Shown one piece after another: positions 19,852-30,977 of a stretch of DNA of 64,000 nucleotides. The notes beneath the pieces were generated by a model. It was not told the origin of the DNA. It did no database searches and saw only the letters and a list, made by a program, of their open reading frames with translations. Position numbers and translations under genes: made by a program. Within the stretch, counting starts at the first letter, position 1; each line of letters opens with the position of its first letter. The stretch is taken from assembly GCA_963978895.1 (NCBI GenBank), contig OZ022240.1, forward strand, positions 16,206,717 to 16,270,716, read 5' to 3'. Source of the stretch: Erpobdella octoculata. Lineage: Eukaryota > Annelida > Clitellata > Hirudinida > Erpobdellidae.

Positions 19852-20259
19852 AATTGATCGAAGAAACAAACAAATGCGTCCGGCTAATTGCCTTGACGAT
19901 ATTGAAACAGTAGGTAGACGCTCACTTGGAAAGTATAAAATTGATCGAAGAGTCGATCGGGTTAATCATGCCGTTAGAAATCAGTCACGTAACGTTTACG
20001 ATTACTCTGGGCTTCGTAGAGAACGGTTTGGCAAATACGGAAACTCGTGTCAAACGTCTTATGGTCATTGCGGATACGTGGAAATGAATTTTAGACGATA
20101 CTGTGACACAACTATTGTTTACCACAACGTTCGTCCAAGTCGCTACTTTGGAAACGTTAAAATCGACCGCAGGCGAACGTCAGTCAAACATGAAGAATCA
20201 GCCGCAGACCTTGCCGACAACGAATACCGTCGTAGGCTGAACGTCTTACGATCAGACAG
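19394..20259 (+). repeat. 433-bp duplication, unit 9
   Basis: Both copies are intact (19394-19826, 19827-20259). The remnant open frame 19874-20323 covers residues 128-276 without its own promoter. Confidence 0.88.
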
Positions 20260-20510
20260 AAAAATAGAAATAAACGAGAAGCGTTATGCGATGTTCAATC
20301 GACAGCGCGACTTTTCCAACTAAAATCCAATTAAAACTAGTACGACAGAAATCTGTCCTAATTTTGGAAAAAAAAACAAAACAAGAAACGGAGTTTCTGT
20401 GCTAAAAAACCGTACAAGTACAATAAAATGTGCATCAATTTTTCAAACAAACGGTTTTAAACAAAATGCAATAATTATTCAGCAACAAAGGAACATAATC
20501 CAACACAATA

Positions 20511-20973
20511 GAGGCGCTGGTGGCAGAGCGGTAGAGCGTTCGCCTGTCGATCGTCAGGTCGGCAGTTCGAGCCTCACCGGCGTCACCAGCGTAACTCCCT
20601 TAAGCAAGGTGTTCACTCGCATTGCTAAAGGGGTAAGCGCCTAAAAATTGTAGAGGCGCTGGTGGCAGAGCGGTAGAGCGTTCGTCTGTCGATCTTTAGG
20701 CCGGCAGTTCGAACCTCACCGGCGTCACCAGCGTAACTCCCTTAAGCAAGGAGTTCACTCGCATTGCTGAAGGGGTAGGCGCCTAAAGAGGCGCTGGTGG
20801 CAGAGCGTTAGAGCGTTCGCCTGTCGATCGTTAGGTCGGCAGTTCGAACCTCACCGGCGTCACCAGCGTAACTCCCTTAAGCAAGGAGTTCACTCGCATT
20901 GCTAAAAAAGTTCTAACTCCGCCTTGCTTTTGCAAGCCAGTCCCAAGCCTGGAGAAAGGAGGAGGGGAAAGTT
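20511..20973 (+). repeat. tRNA-like/SINE-like block, unit 9
   Basis: Head B carries GATCTTTAGG (20695). Confidence 0.6.
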
Positions 20974-21209
20974 AAAAAGATCAAATTAAGATCCACGACA
21001 GGAAGTACTTAGGTGTTTCCAACATACAGCCATTTTAGTCTTAAAACACCTGGTGTAAAGGACTATAAACTATTACAATAAAAATGACGCTTTCTCGCAA
21101 AACTTGTCTTGGAAAAGGCGTGTGCTAAATCTCAGTGAAAAAAAACAATAAAAATTCAAGACTTTCACCTGATTCGATGCTGCGATGTGACACGTTAACT
21201 ACGTAATTA

Positions 21210-21345
21210 GGCTTAAGTGCGGTAGCGAGCTTCATTCCTATTGGCTTAAGTGCGGTAGCGAGCTTCAATCTAATTGGCTGTTGGTCTCGACGACCCGCTT
21301 TGTCTCGTCTATAAAAGGCCGAACGGACGTACATTGAGTTCATTT
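21210..21345 (+). promoter_or_regulatory. Pol II promoter, unit 10
   Basis: Standard elements and spacing. Confidence 0.7.
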
Positions 21346-21409
21346 CTCCTCAGCCTTCATACGGTTCGGATCATTCTTAGCTGCTCTCTGATTAAAAATA
21401 ATCGAAAAC

Positions 21410-22201
21410 ATGGCCAGTCACTTAGACGTCGATAAGTTGACAACGATGATGAGATTCATGAACATGGAACCTCGTGATCGTTTCGATGACGATTTTGTAA
21501 ACAATTTGTGTGTCTTTCTCAAGGAATTTGATTTAGGTAAAGATAATAAATGTTGTTATCCTGAAGACTTTAACGAGGCCTTGTTGGACCTCGAAAAAAC
21601 TCTACAGGAAACGCCGAACTCAGTTTCGACTGATCCATTGGAAACGATGAGCATCCAAGCGAAACCTTCGGAAGAAGTCGCTGTTAACGGCGAATATTTC
21701 GAAGCTAGTAGCCGAGAAAAACCTAAAGAAAATGAAAAAACACAATTTGGATTTGTTTCGAGATATAAAATTGATCGAAGAAACAAACAAATGCGTCCGG
21801 CTAATTGCCTTGACGATATTGAAACAGTAGGTAGACGCTCACTTGGAAAGTATAAAATTGATCGAAGAGTCGATCGGGTTAATCATGCCGTTAGAAATCA
21901 GTCACGTAACGTTTACGATTACTCTGGGCTTCGTAGAGAACGGTTTGGCAAATACGGAAACTCGTGTCAAACGTCTTATGGTCATTGCGGATACGTGGAA
22001 ATGAATTTTAGACGATACTGTGACACAACTATTGTTTACCACAACGTTCGTCCAAGTCGCTACTTTGGAAACGTTAAAATCGACCGCAGGCGAACGTCAG
22101 TCAAACATGAAGAATCAGCCGCAGACCTTGCCGACAACGAATACCGTCGTAGGCTGAACGTCTTACGATCAGACAGAATTTGGATTTGTTTCGAGATATA
22201 A
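21410..22201 (+). CDS. Truncated array protein, copy 10 (263 aa)
   Basis: It has the duplication-caused IWICFEI end but the reference D6, so it is a recombinant between the duplication class and standard units. Confidence 0.65.
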   Translation: MASHLDVDKLTTMMRFMNMEPRDRFDDDFVNNLCVFLKEFDLGKDNKCCYPEDFNEALLDLEKTLQETPNSVSTDPLETMSIQAKPSEEVAVNGEYFEASSREKPKENEKTQFGFVSRYKIDRRNKQMRPANCLDDIETVGRRSLGKYKIDRRVDRVNHAVRNQSRNVYDYSGLRRERFGKYGNSCQTSYGHCGYVEMNFRRYCDTTIVYHNVRPSRYFGNVKIDRRRTSVKHEESAADLADNEYRRRLNVLRSDRIWICFEI

Positions 22202-22609
22202 AATTGATCGAAGAAACAAACAAATGCGTCCGGCTAATTGCCTTGACGATATTGAAACAGTAGGTAGACGCTCACTTGGAAAGTATAAAATTGATCGAAG
22301 AGTCGATCGGGTTAATCATGCCGTTAGAAATCAGTCACGTAACGTTTACGATTACTCTGGGCTTCGTAGAGAACGGTTTGGCAAATACGGAAACTCGTGT
22401 CAAACGTCTTATGGTCATTGCGGATACGTGGAAATGAATTTTAGACGATACTGTGACACAACTATTGTTTACCACAACGTTCGTCCAAGTCGCTACTTTG
22501 GAAACGTTAAAATCGACCGCAGGCGAACGTCAGTCAAACATGAAGAATCAGCCGCAGACCTTGCCGACAACGAATACCGTCGTAGGCTGAACGTCTTACG
22601 ATCAGACAG
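21744..22609 (+). repeat. 433-bp duplication, unit 10
   Basis: Copies 21744-22176 and 22177-22609; the same junction as in units 7-9 proves common origin. Confidence 0.88.
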
Positions 22610-22860
22610 AAAAATAGAAATAAACGAGAAGCGTTATGCGATGTTCAATCGACAGCGCGACTTTTCCAACTAAAATCCAATTAAAACTAGTACGACAGAA
22701 ATCTGTCCTAATTTTGGAAAAAAAAACAAAACAAGAAACGGAGTTTCTGTGCTAAAAAACCGTACAAGTACAATAAAATGTGCATCAATTTTTCAAACAA
22801 ACGGTTTTAAACAAAATGCAATAATTATTCAGCAACAAAGGAACATAATCCAACACAATA

Positions 22861-23323
22861 GAGGCGCTGGTGGCAGAGCGGTAGAGCGTTCGCCTGTCGA
22901 TCGTCAGGTCGGCAGTTCGAGCCTCACCGGCGTCACCAGCGTAACTCCCTTAAGCAAGGTGTTCACTCGCATTGCTAAAGGGGTAAGCGCCTAAAAATTG
23001 TAGAGGCGCTGGTGGCAGAGCGGTAGAGCGTTCGTCTGTCGATCGTTAGGCCGGCAGTTCGAACCTCACCGGCGTCACCAGCGTAACTCCCTTAAGCAAG
23101 GAGTTCACTCGCATTGCTGAAGGGGTAGGCGCCTAAAGAGGCGCTGGTGGCAGAGCGTTAGAGCGTTCGCCTGTCGATCGTTAGGTCGGCAGTTCGAACC
23201 TCACCGGCGTCACCAGCGTAACTCCCTTAAGCAAGGAGTTCACTCGCATTGCTAAAAAAGTTCTAACTCCGCCTTGCTTTTGCAAGCCAGTCCCAAGCCT
23301 GGAGAAAGGAGGAGGGGAAAGTT
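22861..23323 (+). repeat. tRNA-like/SINE-like block, unit 10
   Basis: Head B has returned to GATCGTTAGG. Confidence 0.6.
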
Positions 23324-23558
23324 AAAAAGATCAAATTAAGATCCACGACAGGAAGTACTTAGGTGTTTCCAACATACAGCCATTTTAGTCTTAAAACACC
23401 TGGTGTAAAGGACTATAAACTATTACAATAAAAATGACGCTTTCTCGCAAAACTTGTCTTGGAAAAGGCGTGTGCTAAATCTCAGTGAAAAAAACAATAA
23501 AAATTCAAGACTTTCACCTGATTCGATGCTGCGATGTGACACGTTAACTACGTAATTA

Positions 23559-23694
23559 GGCTTAAGTGCGGTAGCGAGCTTCATTCCTATTGGCTTAAGT
23601 GCGGTAGCGAGCTTCAATCTAATTGGCTGTTGGTCTCGACGACCCGCTTTGTCTCGTCTATAAAAGGCCGAACGGACGTACATTGAGTTCATTT
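23559..23694 (+). promoter_or_regulatory. Pol II promoter, unit 11
   Basis: Standard elements. The upstream A-run is one base shorter than usual. Confidence 0.7.
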
Positions 23695-23758
23695 CTCCTC
23701 AGCCTTCATACGGTTCGGATCATTCTTAGCTGCTCTCTGATTAAAAATAATCGAAAAC

Positions 23759-24589
23759 ATGGCCAGTCACTTAGACGTCGATAAGTTGACAACGATGATG
23801 AGATTCATGAACATGGAACCTCGTGATCGTTTCGATGACGATTTTGTAAACAATTTGTGTGTCTTTCTCAAGGAATTTGATTTAGGTAAAGATAATAAAT
23901 GTTGTTATCCTGAAGACTTTAACGAGGCCTTGTTGGACCTCGAAAAAACTCTACAGGAAACGCCGAACTCAGTTTCGACTGATCCATTGGAAACGATGAG
24001 CATCCAAGCGAAACCTTCGGAAGAAGTCGCTGTTAACGGCGAATATTTCGAAGCTAGTAGCCGAGAAAAACCTAAAGAAAATGAAAAAACACAATTTGGA
24101 TTTGTTTCGAGATATAAAATTGATCGAAGAAACAAACAAATGCGTCCGGCTAATTGCCTTGACGATATTGAAACAGTAGGTAGACGCTCACTTGGAAAGT
24201 ATAAAATTGATCGAAGAGTCGATCGGGTTAATCATGCCGTTAGAAATCAGTCACGTAACGTTTACGATTACTCTGGGCTTCGTAGAGAACGGTTTGGCAA
24301 ATACGGAAACTCGTGTCAAACGTCTTATGGTCATTGCGGATACGTGGAAATGAATTTTAGACGATACTGTGACACAACTATTGTTTACCACAACGTTCGT
24401 CCAAGTCGCTACTTTGGAAACGTTAAAATCGACCGCAGGCGAACGTCAGTCAAACATGAAGAATCAGCCGCAGACCTTGCCGACAACGAATACCGTCGTA
24501 GGCTGAACGTCTTACGATCAGACAGAAAAATAGAAATAAACGAGAAGCGTTATGCGATGTTCAATCGACAGCGCGACTTTTCCAACTAA
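23759..24589 (+). CDS. 276-aa array protein, copy 11
   Basis: Reference protein; first intact copy after the duplication cluster. Confidence 0.8.
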   Translation: MASHLDVDKLTTMMRFMNMEPRDRFDDDFVNNLCVFLKEFDLGKDNKCCYPEDFNEALLDLEKTLQETPNSVSTDPLETMSIQAKPSEEVAVNGEYFEASSREKPKENEKTQFGFVSRYKIDRRNKQMRPANCLDDIETVGRRSLGKYKIDRRVDRVNHAVRNQSRNVYDYSGLRRERFGKYGNSCQTSYGHCGYVEMNFRRYCDTTIVYHNVRPSRYFGNVKIDRRRTSVKHEESAADLADNEYRRRLNVLRSDRKIEINEKRYAMFNRQRDFSN

Positions 24590-24776
24590 AATCCAATTAA
24601 AACTAGTACGACAGAAATCTGTCCTAATTTTGGAAAAAAAAACAAAACAAGAAACGGAGTTTCTGTGCTAAAAAACCGTACAAGTACAATAAAATGTGCA
24701 TCAATTTTTCAAACAAACGGTTTTAAACAAAATGCAATAATTATTCAGCAACAAAGGAACATAATCCAACACAATA

Positions 24777-25239
24777 GAGGCGCTGGTGGCAGAGCGGTAG
24801 AGCGTTCGCCTGTCGATCGTCAGGTCGGCAGTTCGAGCCTCACCGGCGTCACCAGCGTAACTCCCTTAAGCAAGGTGTTCACTCGCATTGCTAAAGGGGT
24901 AAGCGCCTAAAAATTGTAGAGGCGCTGGTGGCAGAGCGGTAGAGCGTTCGTCTGTCGATCGTTAGGCCGGCAGTTCGAACCTCACCGGCGTCACCAGCGT
25001 AACTCCCTTAAGCAAGGAGTTCACTCGCATTGCTGAAGGGGTAGGCGCCTAAAGAGGCGCTGGTGGCAGAGCGTTAGAGCGTTCGCCTGTCGATCGTTAG
25101 GTCGGCAGTTCGAACCTCACCGGCGTCACCAGCGTAACTCCCTTAAGCAAGGAGTTCACTCGCATTGCTAAAAAAGTTCTAACTCCGCCTTGCTTTTGCA
25201 AGCCAGTCCCAAGCCTGGAGAAAGGAGGAGGGGAAAGTT
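24777..25239 (+). repeat. tRNA-like/SINE-like block, unit 11
   Basis: No variant noted. Confidence 0.6.
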
Positions 25240-25475
25240 AAAAAGATCAAATTAAGATCCACGACAGGAAGTACTTAGGTGTTTCCAACATACAGCCATT
25301 TTAGTCTTAAAACACCTGGTGTAAAGGACTATAAACTATTACAATAAAAATGACGCTTTCTCGCAAAACTTGTCTTGGAAAAGGCGTGTGCTAAATCTCA
25401 GTGAAAAAAAACAATAAAAATTCAAGACTTTCACCTGATTCGATGCTGCGATGTGACACGTTAACTACGTAATTA

Positions 25476-25611
25476 GGCTTAAGTGCGGTAGCGAGCTTCA
25501 TTCCTATTGGCTTAAGTGCGGTAGCGAGCTTCAATCTAATTGGCTGTTGGTCTCGACGACCCGCTTTGTCTCGTCTATAAAAGGCCGAACGGACGTACAT
25601 TGAGTTCATTT
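25476..25611 (+). promoter_or_regulatory. Pol II promoter, unit 12
   Basis: Standard elements and spacing. Confidence 0.7.
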
Positions 25612-25675
25612 CTCCTCAGCCTTCATACGGTTCGGATCATTCTTAGCTGCTCTCTGATTAAAAATAATCGAAAAC

Positions 25676-26209
25676 ATGGCCAGTCACTTAGACGTCGATA
25701 AGTTGACAACGATGATGAGATTCATGAACATGGAACCTCGTGATCGTTTCGATGACGATTTTGTAAACAATTTGTGTGTCTTTCTCAAGGAATTTGATTT
25801 AGGTAAAGATAATAAATGTTGTTATCCTGAAGACTTTAACGAGGCCTTGTTGGACCTCGAAAAAACTCTACAGGAAACGCCGAACTCAGTTTCGACTGAT
25901 CCATTGGAAACGATGAGCATCCAAGCGAAACCTTCGGAAGAAGTCGCTGTTAACGGCGAATATTTCGAAGCTAGTAGCCGAGAAAAACCTAAAGAAAATG
26001 AAAAAACACAATTTGGATTTGTTTCGAGATATAAAATTGATCGAAGAAACAAACAAATGCGTCCGGCTAATTGCCTTGACGATATTGAAACAGTAGGTAG
26101 ACGCTCACTTGGAAAGTATAAAATTGATCGAAGAGTCGATCGGGTTAATCATGCCGTTAGAAATCAGTCACGTAACGTTTGCATCAATTTTTCAAACAAA
26201 CGGTTTTAA
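25676..26209 (+). CDS. Truncated array protein, copy 12 (177 aa)
   Basis: A 434-bp deletion joins GTAACGTTT (codon 168 region) directly to GCATCAATTTTT of the 3' region. Residues 1-168 are followed by CINFSNKRF and a stop. The third KIDRR, both 3' hairpins and the AATAAA signal are lost, so both protein and mRNA end should be affected. Confidence 0.7.
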   Translation: MASHLDVDKLTTMMRFMNMEPRDRFDDDFVNNLCVFLKEFDLGKDNKCCYPEDFNEALLDLEKTLQETPNSVSTDPLETMSIQAKPSEEVAVNGEYFEASSREKPKENEKTQFGFVSRYKIDRRNKQMRPANCLDDIETVGRRSLGKYKIDRRVDRVNHAVRNQSRNVCINFSNKRF

Positions 26210-26259
26210 ACAAAATGCAATAATTATTCAGCAACAAAGGAACATAATCCAACACAATA

Positions 26260-26722
26260 GAGGCGCTGGTGGCAGAGCGGTAGAGCGTTCGCCTGTCGAT
26301 CGTCAGGTCGGCAGTTCGAGCCTCACCGGCGTCACCAGCGTAACTCCCTTAAGCAAGGTGTTCACTCGCATTGCTAAAGGGGTAAGCGCCTAAAAATTGT
26401 AGAGGCGCTGGTGGCAGAGCGGTAGAGCGTTCGTCTGTCGATCGTTAGGCCGGCAGTTCGAACCTCACCGGCGTCACCAGCGTAACTCCCTTAAGCAAGG
26501 AGTTCACTCGCATTGCTGAAGGGGTAGGCGCCTAAAGAGGCGCTGGTGGCAGAGCGTTAGAGCGTTCGCCTGTCGATCGTTAGGTCGGCAGTTCGAACCT
26601 CACCGGCGTCACCAGCGTAACTCCCTTAAGCAAGGAGTTCACTCGCATTGCTAAAAAAGTTCTAACTCCGCCTTGCTTTTGCAAGCCAGTCCCAAGCCTG
26701 GAGAAAGGAGGAGGGGAAAGTT
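26260..26722 (+). repeat. tRNA-like/SINE-like block, unit 12
   Basis: Intact despite the upstream deletion. Confidence 0.6.
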
Positions 26723-26958
26723 AAAAAGATCAAATTAAGATCCACGACAGGAAGTACTTAGGTGTTTCCAACATACAGCCATTTTAGTCTTAAAACACCT
26801 GGTGTAAAGGACTATAAACTATTACAATAAAAATGACGCTTTCTCGCAAAACTTGTCTTGGAAAAGGCGTGTGCTAAATCTCAGTGAAAAAAAACAATAA
26901 AAATTCAAGACTTTCACCTGATTCGATGCTGCGATGTGACACGTTAACTACGTAATTA

Positions 26959-27094
26959 GGCTTAAGTGCGGTAGCGAGCTTCATTCCTATTGGCTTAAGT
27001 GCGGTAGCGAGCTTCAATCTAATTGGCTGTTGGTCTCGACGACCCGCTTTGTCTCGTCTATAAAAGGCCGAACGGACGTACATTGAGTTCATTT
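26959..27094 (+). promoter_or_regulatory. Pol II promoter, unit 13
   Basis: Standard; TATAAAAG at 27059-27066. Confidence 0.7.
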
Positions 27095-27158
27095 CTCCTC
27101 AGCCTTCATACGGTTCGGATCATTCTTAGCTGCTCTCTGATTAAAAATAATCGAAAAC

Positions 27159-27989
27159 ATGGCCAGTCACTTAGACGTCGATAAGTTGACAACGATGATG
27201 AGATTCATGAACATGGAACCTCGTGATCGTTTCGATGACGATTTTGTAAACAATTTGTGTGTCTTTCTCAAGGAATTTGATTTAGGTAAAGATAATAAAT
27301 GTTGTTATCCTGAAGACTTTAACGAGGCCTTGTTGGACCTCGAAAAAACTCTACAGGAAACGCCGAACTCAGTTTCGACTGATCCATTGGAAACGATGAG
27401 CATCCAAGCGAAACCTTCGGAAGAAGTCGCTGTTAACGGCGAATATTTCGAAGCTAGTAGCCGAGAAAAACCTAAAGAAAATGAAAAAACACAATTTGGA
27501 TTTGTTTCGAGATATAAAATTGATCGAAGAAACAAACAAATGCGTCCGGCTAATTGCCTTGACGATATTGAAACAGTAGGTAGACGCTCACTTGGAAAGT
27601 ATAAAATTGATCGAAGAGTCGATCGGGTTAATCATGCCGTTAGAAATCAGTCACGTAACGTTTACGATTACTCTGGGCTTCGTAGAGAACGGTTTGGCAA
27701 ATACGGAAACTCGTGTCAAACGTCTTATGGTCATTGCGGATACGTGGAAATGAATTTTAGACGATACTGTGACACAACTATTGTTTACCACAACGTTCGT
27801 CCAAGTCGCTACTTTGGAAACGTTAAAATCGACCGCAGGCGAACGTCAGTCAAACATGAAGAATCAGCCGCAGACCTTGCCGACAACGAATACCGTCGTA
27901 GGCTGAACGTCTTACGATCAGACAGAAAAATAGAAATAAACGAGAAGCGTTATGCGATGTTCAATCGACAGCGCGACTTTTCCAACTAA
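27159..27989 (+). CDS. 276-aa array protein, copy 13
   Basis: Reference protein; first unit with the 15-bp 3' hairpin deletion (junction near 28007). Confidence 0.8.
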   Translation: MASHLDVDKLTTMMRFMNMEPRDRFDDDFVNNLCVFLKEFDLGKDNKCCYPEDFNEALLDLEKTLQETPNSVSTDPLETMSIQAKPSEEVAVNGEYFEASSREKPKENEKTQFGFVSRYKIDRRNKQMRPANCLDDIETVGRRSLGKYKIDRRVDRVNHAVRNQSRNVYDYSGLRRERFGKYGNSCQTSYGHCGYVEMNFRRYCDTTIVYHNVRPSRYFGNVKIDRRRTSVKHEESAADLADNEYRRRLNVLRSDRKIEINEKRYAMFNRQRDFSN

Positions 27990-28161
27990 AATCCAATTAA
28001 AACTAGTCCTAATTTTGGAAAAAAAAACAAAACAAGAAACGGAGTTTCTGTGCTAAAAAACCGTACAAGTACAATAAAATGTGCATCAATTTTTCAAACA
28101 AACGGTTTTAAACAAAATGCAATAATTATTCAGCAACAAAGGAACATAATCCAACACAATA

Positions 28162-28624
28162 GAGGCGCTGGTGGCAGAGCGGTAGAGCGTTCGCCTGTCG
28201 ATCGTCAGGTCGGCAGTTCGAGCCTCACCGGCGTCACCAGCGTAACTCCCTTAAGCAAGGTGTTCACTCGCATTGCTAAAGGGGTAAGCGCCTAAAAATT
28301 GTAGAGGCGCTGGTGGCAGAGCGGTAGAGCGTTCGTCTGTCGATCGTTAGGCCGGCAGTTCGAACCTCACCGGCGTCACCAGCGTAACTCCCTTAAGCAA
28401 GGAGTTCACTCGCATTGCTGAAGGGGTAGGCGCCTAAAGAGGCGCTGGTGGCAGAGCGTTAGAGCGTTCGCCTGTCGATCGTTAGGTCGGCAGTTCGAAC
28501 CTCACCGGCGTCACCAGCGTAACTCCCTTAAGCAAGGAGTTCACTCGCATTGCTAAAAAAGTTCTAACTCCGCCTTGCTTTTGCAAGCCAGTCCCAAGCC
28601 TGGAGAAAGGAGGAGGGGAAAGTT
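28162..28624 (+). repeat. tRNA-like/SINE-like block, unit 13
   Basis: No variant noted. Confidence 0.6.
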
Positions 28625-28860
28625 AAAAAGATCAAATTAAGATCCACGACAGGAAGTACTTAGGTGTTTCCAACATACAGCCATTTTAGTCTTAAAACAC
28701 CTGGTGTAAAGGACTATAAACTATTACAATAAAAATGACGCTTTCTCGCAAAACTTGTCTTGGAAAAGGCGTGTGCTAAATCTCAGTGAAAAAAAACAAT
28801 AAAAATTCAAGACTTTCACCTGATTCGATGCTGCGATGTGACACGTTAACTACGTAATTA

Positions 28861-28996
28861 GGCTTAAGTGCGGTAGCGAGCTTCATTCCTATTGGCTTAA
28901 GTGCGGTAGCGAGCTTCAATCTAATTGGCTGTTGGTCTCGACGACCCGCTTTGTCTCGTCTATAAAAGGCCGAACGGACGTACATTGAGTTCATTT
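28861..28996 (+). promoter_or_regulatory. Pol II promoter, unit 14
   Basis: Standard elements and spacing. Confidence 0.7.
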
Positions 28997-29060
28997 CTCC
29001 TCAGCCTTCATACGGTTCGGATCATTCTTAGCTGCTCTCTGATTAAAAATAATCGAAAAC

Positions 29061-29891
29061 ATGGCCAGTCACTTAGACGTCGATAAGTTGACAACGATGA
29101 TGAGATTCATGAACATGGAACCTCGTGATCGTTTCGATGACGATTTTGTAAACAATTTGTGTGTCTTTCTCAAGGAATTTGATTTAGGTAAAGATAATAA
29201 ATGTTGTTATCCTGAAGACTTTAACGAGGCCTTGTTGGACCTCGAAAAAACTCTACAGGAAACGCCGAACTCAGTTTCGACTGATCCATTGGAAACGATG
29301 AGCATCCAAGCGAAACCTTCGGAAGAAGTCGCTGTTAACGGCGAATATTTCGAAGCTAGTAGCCGAGAAAAACCTAAAGAAAATGAAAAAACACAATTTG
29401 GATTTGTTTCGAGATATAAAATTGATCGAAGAAACAAACAAATGCGTCCGGCTAATTGCCTTGACGATATTGAAACAGTAGGTAGACGCTCACTTGGAAA
29501 GTATAAAATTGATCGAAGAGTCGATCGGGTTAATCATGCCGTTAGAAATCAGTCACGTAACGTTTACGATTACTCTGGGCTTCGTAGAGAACGGTTTGGC
29601 AAATACGGAAACTCGTGTCAAACGTCTTATGGTCATTGCGGATACGTGGAAATGAATTTTAGACGATACTGTGACACAACTATTGTTTACCACAACGTTC
29701 GTCCAAGTCGCTACTTTGGAAACGTTAAAATCGACCGCAGGCGTACGTCAGTCAAACATGAAGAATCAGCCGCAGACCTTGCCGACAACGAATACCGTCG
29801 TAGGCTGAACGTCTTACGATCAGACAGAAAAATAGAAATAAACGAGAAGCGTTATGCGATGTTCAATCGACAGCGCGACTTTTCCAACTAA
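29061..29891 (+). CDS. 276-aa array protein, copy 14
   Basis: Reference protein with a silent CGA to CGT change in the RRR after the third KIDRR. The 3' region has AAAATAAAAC and AATAAACTG variants, shared with copy 15. Confidence 0.8.
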   Translation: MASHLDVDKLTTMMRFMNMEPRDRFDDDFVNNLCVFLKEFDLGKDNKCCYPEDFNEALLDLEKTLQETPNSVSTDPLETMSIQAKPSEEVAVNGEYFEASSREKPKENEKTQFGFVSRYKIDRRNKQMRPANCLDDIETVGRRSLGKYKIDRRVDRVNHAVRNQSRNVYDYSGLRRERFGKYGNSCQTSYGHCGYVEMNFRRYCDTTIVYHNVRPSRYFGNVKIDRRRTSVKHEESAADLADNEYRRRLNVLRSDRKIEINEKRYAMFNRQRDFSN

Positions 29892-30078
29892 AATCCAATT
29901 AAAACTAGTACGACAGAAATCTGTCCTAATTTTGGAAAAAAAAATAAAACAAGAAACGGAGTTTCTGTGCTAAAAAACCGTACAAGTACAATAAACTGTG
30001 CATCAATTTTTCAAACAAACGGTTTTAAACAAAATGCAATAATTATTCAGCAACAAAGGAACATAATCCAACACAATA

Positions 30079-30541
30079 GAGGCGCTGGTGGCAGAGCGGT
30101 AGAGCGTTCGCCTGTCGATCGTCAGGTCGGCAGTTCGAGCCTCACCGGCGTCACCAGCGTAACTCCCTTAAGCAAGGTGTTCACTCGCATTGCTAAAGGG
30201 GTAAGCGCCTAAAAATTGTAGAGGCGCTGGTGGCAGAGCGGTAGAGCGTTCGTCTGTCGATCGTTAGGCCGGCAGTTCGAACCTCACCGGCGTCACCAGC
30301 GTAACTCCCTTAAGCAAGGAGTTCACTCGCATTGCTGAAGGGGTAGGCGCCTAAAGAGGCGCTGGTGGCAGAGCGTTAGAGCGTTCGCCTGTCGATCGTT
30401 AGGTCGGCAGTTCGAACCTCACCGGCGTCACCAGCGTAACTCCCTTAAGCAAGGAGTTCACTCGCATTGCTAAAAAAGTTCTAACTCCGCCTTGCTTTTG
30501 CAAGCCAGTCCCAAGCCTGGAGAAAGGAGGAGGGGAAAGTT
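30079..30541 (+). repeat. tRNA-like/SINE-like block, unit 14
   Basis: No variant noted. Confidence 0.6.
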
Positions 30542-30777
30542 AAAAAGATCAAATTAAGATCCACGACAGGAAGTACTTAGGTGTTTCCAACATACAGCCA
30601 TTTTAGTCTTAAAACACCTGGTGTAAAGGACTATAAACTATTACAATAAAAATGACGCTTTCTCGCAAAACTTGTCTTGGAAAAGGCGTGTGCTAAATCT
30701 CAGTGAAAAAAAACAATAAAAATTCAAGACTTTCACCTGATTCGATGCTGCGATGTGACACGTTAACTACGTAATTA

Positions 30778-30913
30778 GGCTTAAGTGCGGTAGCGAGCTT
30801 CATTCCTATTGGCTTAAGTGCGGTAGCGAGCTTCAATCTAATTGGCTGTTGGTCTCGACGACCCGCTTTGTCTCGTCTATAAAAGGCCGAACGGACGTAC
30901 ATTGAGTTCATTT
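30778..30913 (+). promoter_or_regulatory. Pol II promoter, unit 15
   Basis: Standard elements and spacing. Confidence 0.7.
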
Positions 30914-30977
30914 CTCCTCAGCCTTCATACGGTTCGGATCATTCTTAGCTGCTCTCTGATTAAAAATAATCGAAAAC

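Noticed and set aside
26109..26393. 94-codon fusion ORF across the unit 12 deletion
   Set aside because: It starts inside the gene in a different frame and only exists because of the deletion junction.
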